Origin: Planctomycetota bacterium
GTDB taxonomy: Bacteria; Planctomycetota; UBA11346
DNA: 64,000 nt
Direction of reading: 5' to 3'
Assembly: GCA_016745075.1 (NCBI GenBank)
Contig: JADGDD010000008.1
Location: 74,678-138,677 of the forward strand
Shown: positions 52,769-62,218 of the stretch, in pieces
Position numbering within the stretch: position 1 is the stretch's first letter
Layout: every line of letters starts with the position of its first letter
Notes under the pieces: generated by a model
What the model saw: the letters and a program-made list of their open reading frames with translations, nothing else
Database searches by the model: none
What the model was told of the DNA's origin: nothing
Translations under genes and position numbers: made by a program

Positions 52769-53615
52769 GCTACCATTTACATTACTCAATAAGGGTCTAT
52801 TTCGTATTGTTGATGCGGCCGTATATGGTCAGCAAGATCAAGGTATTAGTCCGGGGGGTGCTCAAGATCGTTTTTCCTACGAAAGCGGGCAAACACTTTT
52901 AGGACACAACAGACAACACTCCTTCTGTTTGGAATGCGTTCTCGCACCGCGTTTGCAAACACGCCTGCCGCTTACGCTTGTTCTAACAGGTGCTCCACAT
53001 CAGGCATCTGTTACCACTCCCAATGGAGAAAAACAAACGCTGGCCATGAATACCGTCAGTCATTTTCCTGCTGGTAGCGTTATTCATATGACCGAGCGTA
53101 CAAAAGGTTTTCGTCTATATATTCATTGGTCTGAACAAAAACAGCCGCAAACTCTTACAGTCTTTGATGCAGAAGACGCTTGTAGACAATGGTTTGATCC
53201 ACAAGGGCGTATTCGTTTACTACGCGGACCGGAATATACAGGCCTCAAAAGCCCTCAGCAACTCACCCAGACCTACTGGCGCATTGACTCAAAATCTAAT
53301 GATATGGGCCTGCGGCTCTCACAAGGCAATAAACAACTCAACTACTCCGACCCAGAAATGGTGTCGGTTCCCGTCAATGACGGCACAGTACAATTAACCC
53401 CTGCTGGCCCTATTATTCTGATGCGCCAACGGCAAACCGTTGGTGGCTACCCACGTATTGCTCAAGTTATTGATGTTGACATTGACCGCCTTGCTCAGTT
53501 TGCTCCCGAACAAATTATTCGTTTTACGTGGTCTACGATGGAGGAAGCACGAGCGCTTCAACAATTAAAGCACAAAACCATAGACGCTCTATACTGCACA
53601 TCTCAACAGATATAA
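52761..53615 (+). CDS. pxpC: 5-oxoprolinase subunit PxpC (KipA family)
   Basis: This 284-residue subunit is somewhat shorter than the usual 300-330. Recognisable parts are DQGISPGGAQDRFSYESG near the N-terminus, RLLRGPEYTG in the middle, SNDMGLRLSQG and ILMRQRQTVGGYPRIAQVI. It completes the pxpBAC set in the order B-A-C. The gene ends three bases before the convergent lipoprotein gene. Confidence 0.9.
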   Translation: MPELPFTLLNKGLFRIVDAAVYGQQDQGISPGGAQDRFSYESGQTLLGHNRQHSFCLECVLAPRLQTRLPLTLVLTGAPHQASVTTPNGEKQTLAMNTVSHFPAGSVIHMTERTKGFRLYIHWSEQKQPQTLTVFDAEDACRQWFDPQGRIRLLRGPEYTGLKSPQQLTQTYWRIDSKSNDMGLRLSQGNKQLNYSDPEMVSVPVNDGTVQLTPAGPIILMRQRQTVGGYPRIAQVIDVDIDRLAQFAPEQIIRFTWSTMEEARALQQLKHKTIDALYCTSQQI

Positions 53616-53618
53616 CGG

Positions 53619-54947
53619 TCAGGTATTATCGGCTAAAGCATCCGCAATCATTGCTAACCATGCATCATCAGCGCTTTCTATTAAGCTGGCTTTCGTCAAC
53701 TGCTGCACAACCCGCACCTGATAAAGAGTTCCTGCTTCCAACGTTGTTTTTTTACCACTGACATCAGTATCCGATGTTGTTTCATAAAATAACACGAATG
53801 TTTTCCCACCACTATGCGCTGCATAAAAATCTATATCACTAACGGTAGATGTATCTGATGCGATGAGCGATCCGTTACTAACAGCGCTACCGCTTGTTAT
53901 ATCGGCAAAATCTGCGCTTGCTGCAAGTATCGTGGCATCAGCTGTCGCCTCGTTACACCAATAATGTATGGCCGCTGCCTCTTCCGTTTGCTCAGTGCCT
54001 GCATCTATTTTAGCTCGCACCCATATTTCCCCAGTATCTTGTAAATCCGCAGCGTAGGTAAAAGCGGGAAGACTCACCTGCCACTCACCACTACTCTTAC
54101 TCAGCGTTAAAGAATTGCCATACGTACCATCAACACTGTTACTATATTCTATTGTTGCCGCGGTCACGGATTGATTCCAATCGGCTATCGCATAAGAAAC
54201 CGTTAAGGCTTCACTTTCATAAGCAGCTGCGGTACCACGTTTACGAGAAACATGAACAGCAGCAAGTTTCTCTGCCAATTGGCTTTTACTCATTTTTTGA
54301 CACACCACCGCAACCGCTGCACTTTGTGATTCCCATGTAGATGACAGAGCTGCGTAAGCTACGGTTGATCGATTATCAACAACAGCTGAACTATATTCTA
54401 TGACGCATTTCGTACCGTCGGCAAACAGTGCATAGCCATCATAAGGACCATAGCTATTAACACTGCTCTCTTCCTGCACACTACTGACAACAGTCCCAGC
54501 TTCGGCTGTGGTTAAGTGTGCGTGAATCAATGCTTGAGCACTTGCCTCATTACACCAGAGAACCAACGATTGCACTTCAGATTCAAACTGTTGTTGGGCA
54601 TCATTCGTGAACACCACTTTATAATAGACGGTTCCATCATCTACAAGATCTTGTGCATAGCTTAAGGTCGGAAAAAATCCGCTGGCAGCACTGCCCAGTA
54701 GACTTAAAGACTGCGTTGACCATGTACTTTTATTATCCACAGAATAATGCAAAGCGGCAGCCGTTATCGTTCCGCTGACAGAAACAGCAGATGCGCTGAC
54801 ACTCACATTCACAGAACCTTCAACCATGTCTGCTAACGCAGCAACGGAAACAGGGGTGCTGCTTGATGACCCAGAATTACTACCACCTCCCCCTCCACAA
54901 CCTGCAAAGAAAAGGGATAACAGACCTATTGCCAAGTATATATACAT
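53619..54947 (-). CDS. Lipoprotein with two copies of an unrecognised ~200-residue domain
   Basis: This 442-residue protein has a lipoprotein signal (lipobox-like FAGC, Cys17) followed by GGGGG and a Ser/Gly linker. The rest is two diverged copies of one unit about 197 residues apart. Each has a beta-rich Ig-like first half, the landmark WCNEA followed by S/T and A (near 130 and 328), a second beta half, and a helix starting QKMSKSQL or QQLTKASL (near 215 and 412). Copy 1 has additional cysteines lost in copy 2. I do not recognise the domain. It is probably surface or periplasmic. The promoter is of the leaderless type. Confidence 0.75.
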   Translation of the reverse strand: MYIYLAIGLLSLFFAGCGGGGGSNSGSSSSTPVSVAALADMVEGSVNVSVSASAVSVSGTITAAALHYSVDNKSTWSTQSLSLLGSAASGFFPTLSYAQDLVDDGTVYYKVVFTNDAQQQFESEVQSLVLWCNEASAQALIHAHLTTAEAGTVVSSVQEESSVNSYGPYDGYALFADGTKCVIEYSSAVVDNRSTVAYAALSSTWESQSAAVAVVCQKMSKSQLAEKLAAVHVSRKRGTAAAYESEALTVSYAIADWNQSVTAATIEYSNSVDGTYGNSLTLSKSSGEWQVSLPAFTYAADLQDTGEIWVRAKIDAGTEQTEEAAAIHYWCNEATADATILAASADFADITSGSAVSNGSLIASDTSTVSDIDFYAAHSGGKTFVLFYETTSDTDVSGKKTTLEAGTLYQVRVVQQLTKASLIESADDAWLAMIADALADNT

Positions 54948-54953
54948 AATACG

Positions 54954-54981
54954 AGAATAGCCAAACTTAGATCACGCGCAA
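54954..54981 (-). promoter_or_regulatory. Promoter of the lipoprotein gene, leaderless layout
   Basis: On the minus strand TTGCGC (54981-54976), a 16-base spacer and TATTCT (54959-54954) are followed by six bases and the ATG at 54947. Confidence 0.6.
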
Positions 54982-55081
54982 CACCGATATGTTCCAAAAC
55001 AAAACCTCACACGACCGTAATTCATGCCAATAATGTTGTCCTATTTCTACAGCTCATTATTGCATAGGAGCAAACGCATCC

Positions 55082-55110
55082 TTGCACCGCGTGGGGGGCG
55101 CTGGTATACT
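55082..55110 (+). promoter_or_regulatory. Promoter of the beta-oxidation operon, leaderless layout
   Basis: TTGCAC (55082-55087), a 17-base spacer and an extended -10 TGGTATACT (hexamer 55105-55110) are followed by five bases and the ATG at 55116. This is among the strongest promoters in the window. Confidence 0.75.
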
Positions 55111-55115
55111 ATGGT

Positions 55116-56894
55116 ATGGATTCCCTCGACTTACAAGGAATAACAACTCTTCCGTTGATGCTACAACGGGTTATGTTGCGGTATCATAATGCACAGGCTT
55201 TTACTTGGTGTGAAGGTGGTGTATGGCAACACGTTTCTCATGGAGATTTTTTCAATCTTATTCACCGAATGGCTTTGGGGCTGCGTGCTTTAGGGGTACA
55301 ACAGGGAGATTGCGTTGGGATTTTTGCTCACTCCTCTCCGTATTGGATGATTACAGATTTTGCCATTCAAATTGCCGGTGGCATTACCGTGCCACTGTTT
55401 AGTCATATTTCAGATAAAGACCTGACCCATATTATTCAAGAAACAGATATGGCATTCTGTTTTGTAAATGACGAACACTCATGGCTCCAACTGAAAGAAT
55501 TAGCCGTACCTTGCTTACACACTATCATCCAACGACATATCAATAGCTGCCATCCACTATTGCTACCGCTTAAGAGCCTGCTCGCACAAGGAGATGCCAG
55601 CTCTACAGAAAACCCTTGCGCTTACGCAGCATTACGTGATTCCGTTCAACCAGAAGATGTTGCCACCATTATTTACACATCTGGTTCCACAGGAGTGCCC
55701 AAAGGTGTGTGTTTAAGTCACCATAATTTAGTCAGCCAAATTGCAGGAGCACGTCAATGCTTTCATTTAGATAGTAGCACAGACAAAGCGCTTTCAGTAT
55801 TACCGCTCGCCCATATTTTTGAGCGGGTTATTACCTTGGTGTATTTAGATCAAGGTGTACCCATTTGTTTTGGTGATGATATTTTTCGCACCGGTGATTT
55901 ACTCAAACAATTCCAACCAACGCTGGTGACTATGGTCCCGCGCCTCTTGGAAAAAATTCATGCAAAAATCATGTCTGGCATAGACACCAGTAATTCACTG
56001 TCTCGATCCTTTGCCTCCTGGGCAATGCGACAAGCTCATGACCACTCTGATTCTTTTCTGAACGACTGGAGCGCCTTACTCGCAGATAAAGCCGTCTATT
56101 CCAGAATACGTGAAGAGCTTGGTGGGAAAATTAGACAAATCATTACTGGTGGTGCTGCCTTAGCACCACACCTACAAGAGCTCTTTACCAATATGGGCAT
56201 ACCCATTTATCCTGGTTATGGCATGACTGAGTGCTCGCCGGTCATTTCCTGTAATTATCCCGGCTCTGTACGTACAGGTACCGTTGGTCAAGCCTTCCCC
56301 GGTGTTGAAATCTACATTGATACCAATGGAGAAATTCTTGCGCGTGGTGCTGGCCTTATGGTCGGCTATTACAAAGATAAAGAAAAAACCTATGACACCA
56401 TTGATGTTAATGGTTGGCTCCATACAGGCGACAAAGGTTCTGTAGATAACGATGGATTTCTGAGCATTACTGGCCGCATTAAAGAACAATTTAAAACGGC
56501 CAATGGCAAATACGTTGCGCCTGCCCCGCTTGAAGTCGCGCTCTGCACACATTCCTTAATAGATAATGCTTTAATCCTTGGTGCGGGCAAATCTTTTGTC
56601 TCCTGTTTGCTGTTTTGTAATCCAGAACTTCAAATAACGGAAAGGCTCACTCATGCCATTCAAGAACATATTGATGAAATAAATGCGAACTCAAATCATT
56701 GGGAACAGATACGTGATTTCCGTTTGATTCCTTATCAATTAAGCATTGGTACCAATGAACTAACCCCCACCCTTAAATTACGTCGATTTATTCTTGAACA
56801 TAAATTTGCGGATGACATTGCCAGCCTGTACCACCCGCACGACCCAAGTACAACATCAGCAAACGCACGAAACAAAGGAGGTCATCATGACTGA
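55116..56894 (+). CDS. Long-chain acyl-CoA synthetase (AMP-forming)
   Basis: This 592-residue ANL-superfamily ligase activates fatty acids with ATP and CoA. It has the AMP-binding loop TIIYTSGSTGVPKG, the GYGMTECSPVIS motif, and the hinge and C-terminal region HTGDKGSVDNDGFLSITGR with KEQFKTANGKYVAP. The length and N-terminus match bacterial long-chain FadD/FAA1-like enzymes. It leads an operon with thiolase, FadJ, acyl-CoA dehydrogenase and an acyltransferase-hydrolase fusion. It overlaps the thiolase gene by eight bases. Confidence 0.93.
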   Translation: MDSLDLQGITTLPLMLQRVMLRYHNAQAFTWCEGGVWQHVSHGDFFNLIHRMALGLRALGVQQGDCVGIFAHSSPYWMITDFAIQIAGGITVPLFSHISDKDLTHIIQETDMAFCFVNDEHSWLQLKELAVPCLHTIIQRHINSCHPLLLPLKSLLAQGDASSTENPCAYAALRDSVQPEDVATIIYTSGSTGVPKGVCLSHHNLVSQIAGARQCFHLDSSTDKALSVLPLAHIFERVITLVYLDQGVPICFGDDIFRTGDLLKQFQPTLVTMVPRLLEKIHAKIMSGIDTSNSLSRSFASWAMRQAHDHSDSFLNDWSALLADKAVYSRIREELGGKIRQIITGGAALAPHLQELFTNMGIPIYPGYGMTECSPVISCNYPGSVRTGTVGQAFPGVEIYIDTNGEILARGAGLMVGYYKDKEKTYDTIDVNGWLHTGDKGSVDNDGFLSITGRIKEQFKTANGKYVAPAPLEVALCTHSLIDNALILGAGKSFVSCLLFCNPELQITERLTHAIQEHIDEINANSNHWEQIRDFRLIPYQLSIGTNELTPTLKLRRFILEHKFADDIASLYHPHDPSTTSANARNKGGHHD

Positions 56895-58170
56895 ACGTCT
56901 TGCCATCGTTGATGGTATACGCACGCCCTTTTGCAAAGCAGGCGGCGCTCTGCGTAGCATGCAGGCAGACGATCTTGGTGTGGGTCCTGTTCGTGAATTA
57001 CTGGCCCGCACTCAGATAGCGGCAACTGATATTGATGAAGTTATTTTCGGTAATGTGTGCCAACCTGCACATGCCGCAAATATTGCTCGCATCATTGCAC
57101 TCAAAGCTGGCTTACCGCAATCCTGTATTGCCGCTACCGTACATCGTAACTGTGCCTCTGGTATGGAAAGCATTACCTCTGCTTGGGAGCGTATTCTCTC
57201 TGGCCATGCAGATATTATTATTGCAGGTGGCACGGAAAGCATGAGTAACGTGCCACTCTTATATGGACCAGAAATGACAGCTTTTTTTACACGGCTTATG
57301 AAAGCAAAAAACATATTCCAACGACTGAGCGTGCTTGCATCTTTTCGCCCTCGTCATCTCAAACCCATTATTGGCTTGCAACTTGGTCTGACTGATCCTG
57401 TGTGTGGATTAAATATGGGACAAACCGCAGAAAATCTTTCCCGAGATTTCGCTATTACACGAGCAGAACAAGATGCTTTTGCCCTGCTGAGTCACCAACG
57501 CGCCGCTGCGGCTGCCGAACGTTTATCAGAAGAAATCTTACCAACCCCACTCGCTCCACATTATAAGACGGTTTGTACCGCCGACGATAATGTACGAGCA
57601 GAACAAACCCTGGAAGCTCTACAAAAACTACGACCGTATTTTGATCGGACCAATGGCACCGTTACCGTCGGTAACGCCTGCCCTGTTACTGATGGTGCGG
57701 CAGCTCTGTTATTGATGTCTGAATCAACCGCTCGTGAACGTGGTTATACACCGCTTGGCTATCTGCGTCATTGGACCTATGCTGCACTTGATCCATCCCG
57801 CATGGGCCTTGGTCCTGTTTTTGCGGCCGCTAAATTATTCAAGACCTACGGCAGCTCGCTTCAAGATTATCAACTCATTGAAATAAACGAAGCCTTTGCC
57901 GCGCAGGTCCTTGCCTGTGAACGTGCCTGTGCCTCACAAGCGTTTGCTCAAAATCACCTTGGCCAAGAAGAAGCGCTTGGTGAAATAGGTCGAGACCGTC
58001 TCAATGTCAACGGTGGCGCCATTGCTCTTGGCCATCCAGTTGGCACCACCGGAACACGCTTAGTTCTTACCATACTCCATGAATTACGACGACGTGGCGC
58101 ACAACGCGGACTTGCCACACTCTGTATTGGTGGTGGCCAAGGCGCTGCCCTTGATCTGGAGGTTGAATAA
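56887..58170 (+). CDS. Acetyl-CoA acetyltransferase / 3-ketoacyl-CoA thiolase (FadI/FadA type)
   Basis: This 427-residue thiolase performs the last step of beta-oxidation. It starts at 56887 with [17 protein letters not shown], supported by AGGAGGT seven bases upstream. The frame extends further upstream only because it overlaps the synthetase gene. The active-site Cys is in [12 protein letters not shown], the base His in [17 protein letters not shown] and the second Cys in TLCIGGGQG. The length (over 420) suggests FadI rather than FadA. The TAATG junction couples it to the next gene. Confidence 0.93.
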   Translation: MTERLAIVDGIRTPFCKAGGALRSMQADDLGVGPVRELLARTQIAATDIDEVIFGNVCQPAHAANIARIIALKAGLPQSCIAATVHRNCASGMESITSAWERILSGHADIIIAGGTESMSNVPLLYGPEMTAFFTRLMKAKNIFQRLSVLASFRPRHLKPIIGLQLGLTDPVCGLNMGQTAENLSRDFAITRAEQDAFALLSHQRAAAAAERLSEEILPTPLAPHYKTVCTADDNVRAEQTLEALQKLRPYFDRTNGTVTVGNACPVTDGAAALLLMSESTARERGYTPLGYLRHWTYAALDPSRMGLGPVFAAAKLFKTYGSSLQDYQLIEINEAFAAQVLACERACASQAFAQNHLGQEEALGEIGRDRLNVNGGAIALGHPVGTTGTRLVLTILHELRRRGAQRGLATLCIGGGQGAALDLEVE

Positions 58171-60281
58171 TGAACACTTCTTTTTTTCAACTTCAGGTTG
58201 ATAAACATAATTATGCGTGGCTCACATTTGACACGGATGGTGCTAAAGTTAATACCCTTGGCTTTACTGTTATGCATGAATTACGTGAGCATATTCGCAC
58301 CCTTGCGACCCAACATCCGCATGCACTTATCATTCAAAGCGGCAAAGAACATCAATTTATTGCTGGGGCAAATATCGGCGAACTGCAAAACATTAATTCA
58401 GTTGAAAACGCCACAGAAAAAGCAAAACTTGGCCAAAGTATTTTTAATGAATTGGCGGCTCTTCCTTTTCCAACCCTCGCCTATATTGATGGACCGTGCA
58501 TGGGTGGCGGCACTGAACTCGCACTTGCCTGCACCTATCGTTTAGCAAGTGATCACAAGAGCACAAAAATAGCCCTACCAGAAGTACAGCTTGGTTTTGT
58601 TCCTGGCTGGGGTGGCACCCAACGTCTCCCTCGTTTGATTGGTATTCCTGCTGCTCTCGATTTACTGTGTAGCGGAAAAACAGTGAACAGCAAAAAAGCG
58701 CTCCGTCTTGGGTTAGTCGATGGCTGCATAAGCGATGTCTTTGCCGCCGATCATATTAAAACATTTTTAGGAAAACCCAAACACGCACGTCGCAAACGCT
58801 CACTTCTCAATCGCTTCTTAGAAAGTAAACTTGGCCGTTCACTGGTATTCAAGAAGGCACGAGAAGCGGTCATGAAAAACACACACGGACATTATCCAGC
58901 ACCACTTCAAGTGATTGATGTCGTCGCTCGTACCTGTGATGATTCTCTTGAATCTGGACTTCTTCATGAAGCCAACACTTTTGGCAGCCTCAGCCAAACA
59001 ACCATATCAAAAAATCTTGTGCATATATTTCTTGAAAGCGAAGAACTTAAAAAGAAAGCGCGCAGTCTTGACTGTGGCAACCTTGCCGCACCAAGCCATA
59101 CGGGAGTTGTTGGCGCTGGTATTATGGGTGGTGGTATCGCATGGCTCTTTGCCGGTGCAGGGTATTCCGTTCGTATTAAAGACCTGAACTGGGATGCCAT
59201 TCGTTTGGCCTTGCATACCGCCTCCGGTATTTTTACCAGACGAGTGAAACGGAAAAAAATGCGCCAACATGACGCGCTCTGTGCTATGCACCGCATGAGC
59301 GGTTGTATTGATGGAAGTGGTCTCCATCAGGCTGATATTATTGTAGAAGCCGTCGTTGAAAACCTTGACGTGAAAAAAAAGGTTTTAGCCGACCTTGATA
59401 CACAGACAGCACATACGACCACTCTGTGTAGTAATACCTCATCTCTACGAATGGCAGATATGGCCGAAGCGCTTGAAAATACGGGTCGTTTTATCGGCAT
59501 GCATTTCTTCAACCCAGTACATCGTATGCCTTTGGTTGAAGTCATTGCTGGTCCAGACTCCAATCACCATCATGTTGCTCGTGTTGCTGCCTTCTGTGCC
59601 AAACTTGGGAAAATACCAATCATCGTTGCCGATTGTCCAGGCTTTCTTGTAAATCGTATTTTATTACCATATATCAACGAAGCAGCATGGCTTTATATGG
59701 ATGGTGCAAGCATTGCCGATGTAGATCGCACCCTCACCCAGTTTGGTATGCCAATGGGACCGTTTACCCTTGCTGATGAAGTGGGTCTTGATGTGGGCTA
59801 CCATGTTGCCCATAACCTTGAACAAGGCTATGGTGAACGAATGGCTGTTGCCCCCATATTACATAAACTGGCAATAGAAGAAAAGTTACTCGGCAAAAAA
59901 GGAAATAAAGGGTTTTATCTCCACAACAAAAAAACAACACCTGTCGTTAATAGCGCACTCACAAAGAACACTCCCCAAAACACAGATCACCATGCTGATA
60001 CCACCACTATCCGCAATCGCTGCTTAGGTATTATGGTCAACGAAGCAGCACGGTGTTTAGACGAAGGCATTGTTGCCAGCCCTGCTGAATTAGACATGGC
60101 TATGATTTACGGAACCGGTTTCCCACCGTTTCATGGCGGACTTTGTGCATGGGCTGATACTATTGGCCTCAAGACGCTTATCACAACCCTTACTGAACTG
60201 GCTACAACCCTTCCTCGTTTCACCCCCTGCGATGCCCTCATACACTACGCTGACAATGGTGGTTTTTATAATAAACAATAA
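58170..60281 (+). CDS. fadJ: Fatty acid oxidation complex alpha subunit (FadJ type)
   Basis: This bifunctional enoyl-CoA hydratase / 3-hydroxyacyl-CoA dehydrogenase has 703 residues. The N-terminal crotonase domain (about 1-190) has [28 protein letters not shown] with the oxyanion glycines, and [19 protein letters not shown] with both catalytic glutamates. The NAD domain begins with [14 protein letters not shown] near 311, followed by [26 protein letters not shown] (catalytic His) and [14 protein letters not shown] duplicated C-terminal domain closes it. It pairs with the FadI-type thiolase encoded just upstream. Confidence 0.95.
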   Translation: MNTSFFQLQVDKHNYAWLTFDTDGAKVNTLGFTVMHELREHIRTLATQHPHALIIQSGKEHQFIAGANIGELQNINSVENATEKAKLGQSIFNELAALPFPTLAYIDGPCMGGGTELALACTYRLASDHKSTKIALPEVQLGFVPGWGGTQRLPRLIGIPAALDLLCSGKTVNSKKALRLGLVDGCISDVFAADHIKTFLGKPKHARRKRSLLNRFLESKLGRSLVFKKAREAVMKNTHGHYPAPLQVIDVVARTCDDSLESGLLHEANTFGSLSQTTISKNLVHIFLESEELKKKARSLDCGNLAAPSHTGVVGAGIMGGGIAWLFAGAGYSVRIKDLNWDAIRLALHTASGIFTRRVKRKKMRQHDALCAMHRMSGCIDGSGLHQADIIVEAVVENLDVKKKVLADLDTQTAHTTTLCSNTSSLRMADMAEALENTGRFIGMHFFNPVHRMPLVEVIAGPDSNHHHVARVAAFCAKLGKIPIIVADCPGFLVNRILLPYINEAAWLYMDGASIADVDRTLTQFGMPMGPFTLADEVGLDVGYHVAHNLEQGYGERMAVAPILHKLAIEEKLLGKKGNKGFYLHNKKTTPVVNSALTKNTPQNTDHHADTTTIRNRCLGIMVNEAARCLDEGIVASPAELDMAMIYGTGFPPFHGGLCAWADTIGLKTLITTLTELATTLPRFTPCDALIHYADNGGFYNKQ

Positions 60282-60293
60282 AAGGAGCTTATC

Positions 60294-62201
60294 ATGACTG
60301 ACGATACCACGGCAAATAATGACGACCCATCTGAAGATGAGTTACTTATTGATACGTCAAAAATGTCTGAAGGCAAACGGGCCGCGATGGAAGTAGCCGA
60401 AGGCGCTCGTGAAACAGCATGGGATAGACCTGGTTTTGCTCATGAATTATTTATGGGACATTTTAATCCAGAATTGATGACTCCCTTCCCTGTTCAACCA
60501 AATGAAAGCAAAGAAGAAACAGACGCGCTGATAAGCGAATTGGATAACTATTTAACGACCAATCTCGATGCTGCTGCGGTAGACGATACTCAAACAATTC
60601 CACAGGCCGTCATGGACGGACTGGTACAACGCGGTATTTTTGCCATGAAGATACCCAAAGAATACGGCGGCCTTGGTTTATCTCAGGTGAATTACAATCG
60701 TATTATGATGATGATAGCCAGTCATTGCGCCAGCACCGCAGTACTGGTCTCTGCTCATCAGAGCATTGGTGTCCCACAACCTTTAAAAATGTTTGGCACA
60801 GATGAGCAAAAGAAAAAATATCTCCCGAAATTTCGCGAAGGGTGGATTTCTGCTTTTGCCTTAACCGAGCCCAACGTTGGTTCTGACCCCGCACAAATGA
60901 GTACAACTGCCGTACCATCTGAAGATGGCTCTCATTGGATTATCAACGGTGAAAAACTCTGGTGCACGAATGGCCCAATTGCCGATGTCTTAGTAGTCAT
61001 GGCCAAAACTCCAGCAAAAATAGTCAATGGTCGTGAGCGACAACAGATTACCGCATTTATTGTTGAAAAATCATTTGGTGGTATAGAAACCAAACATCGT
61101 TGTGATTTCATGGGCATACGTGGTATTCAAAATGGTTTATTGCAGTTTACCAACGTAAAAGTTCCCACGGAAAATATTATTGGCGGCTTAGGTCGAGGAT
61201 TAAAACTAGCCCTTTCTACATTAAACTTTGGCCGCCTCACCTTGCCTGCTGCCTGTGCTGGTGTTGGCAAACAATGTTTGCATATTGCACGGCGGTGGGG
61301 AAACGAACGGGTACAATGGGGATTGCCAATTGGGAAACATGAAGCGGGTAGTCAAAAGTTGGCTTACATCGCTGCTAATACCTTTGCTATGGAAGCCGTA
61401 ACCATGCTCACCTCACATTGGGCAGATCGTGGTGATGTGGATATTCGTATTGAAGCTGCCATGGCAAAACTTTTTTGCTCCGTTACCGCAGAACGAGTGG
61501 TTGACCAAACCATGCAACTACGCGGAGGCCGTGGCTATGAACGCGCCACCTCACTAGAAGCACGCGGAGAATTGCCATTCCCGGTTGAACGTATGTATCG
61601 AGATATTCGTATTAATAGTATTATTGAAGGTACGTCAGAAATAATGCGTTTATTCCTTGCCCGCGAAGCCATGGACCCGCATTTAAAAGTTGCTGCTGAT
61701 ATCCTGAAACGACATTCTTCTCTTGGCACAAAATTGCGTGGAAGCATGAAATTGGCAACCTTCTATTCGACGTGGTATCCATCACAATGGATTAACGATA
61801 GTATTTGGAGCCTGCATGAAGACATGGGGCCGCTCGCTGAACATTATCGCTTCTGCCATAAAACAGCGCATAAACTTGCCCGCACTATCTTCCACTATAT
61901 GGGTCTGTACCAAGACAAACTTGAACGTAAACAAATGATTCTCGGTCACCTGATGGATATTGGCACTGAACTTTTTGCCATGACGGCAACCTGCTCCTAC
62001 GCTCTCACCATGCCACGAGATATGAGCCCAATTCGTTTGGCCGATTGTTTCTGTCATCAAGCCATCTTACGCATAGAACAACACTTCCACGATCTCAGCA
62101 CCAACAACGATGCCAACAATAACGACATCGCTAAAGAAGTGCTAACGGGTTCCTTCGACTGGTTAGAAGAAGGTGTCCATACGTGGCCAGAGAAAGCGTA
62201 A
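60294..62201 (+). CDS. Acyl-CoA dehydrogenase
   Basis: This 635-residue flavoenzyme introduces the first double bond in beta-oxidation. The core ACAD domain (about 85-480) has FAMKIPKEYGGLGLSQ, AFALTEPNVGSDPAQM, the FAD-binding QLRGGRGYERAT, and the catalytic base region SIIEGTSEIMRLFLAREAMD. A C-terminal extension of about 150 residues is characteristic of long-chain types such as FadE or VLCAD-like enzymes. AAAGGAG lies seven bases before the ATG. Seventeen bases separate it from the acyltransferase-hydrolase gene. Confidence 0.93.
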   Translation: MTDDTTANNDDPSEDELLIDTSKMSEGKRAAMEVAEGARETAWDRPGFAHELFMGHFNPELMTPFPVQPNESKEETDALISELDNYLTTNLDAAAVDDTQTIPQAVMDGLVQRGIFAMKIPKEYGGLGLSQVNYNRIMMMIASHCASTAVLVSAHQSIGVPQPLKMFGTDEQKKKYLPKFREGWISAFALTEPNVGSDPAQMSTTAVPSEDGSHWIINGEKLWCTNGPIADVLVVMAKTPAKIVNGRERQQITAFIVEKSFGGIETKHRCDFMGIRGIQNGLLQFTNVKVPTENIIGGLGRGLKLALSTLNFGRLTLPAACAGVGKQCLHIARRWGNERVQWGLPIGKHEAGSQKLAYIAANTFAMEAVTMLTSHWADRGDVDIRIEAAMAKLFCSVTAERVVDQTMQLRGGRGYERATSLEARGELPFPVERMYRDIRINSIIEGTSEIMRLFLAREAMDPHLKVAADILKRHSSLGTKLRGSMKLATFYSTWYPSQWINDSIWSLHEDMGPLAEHYRFCHKTAHKLARTIFHYMGLYQDKLERKQMILGHLMDIGTELFAMTATCSYALTMPRDMSPIRLADCFCHQAILRIEQHFHDLSTNNDANNNDIAKEVLTGSFDWLEEGVHTWPEKA

Positions 62202-62218
62202 ATAGATAAAAGGGCATC

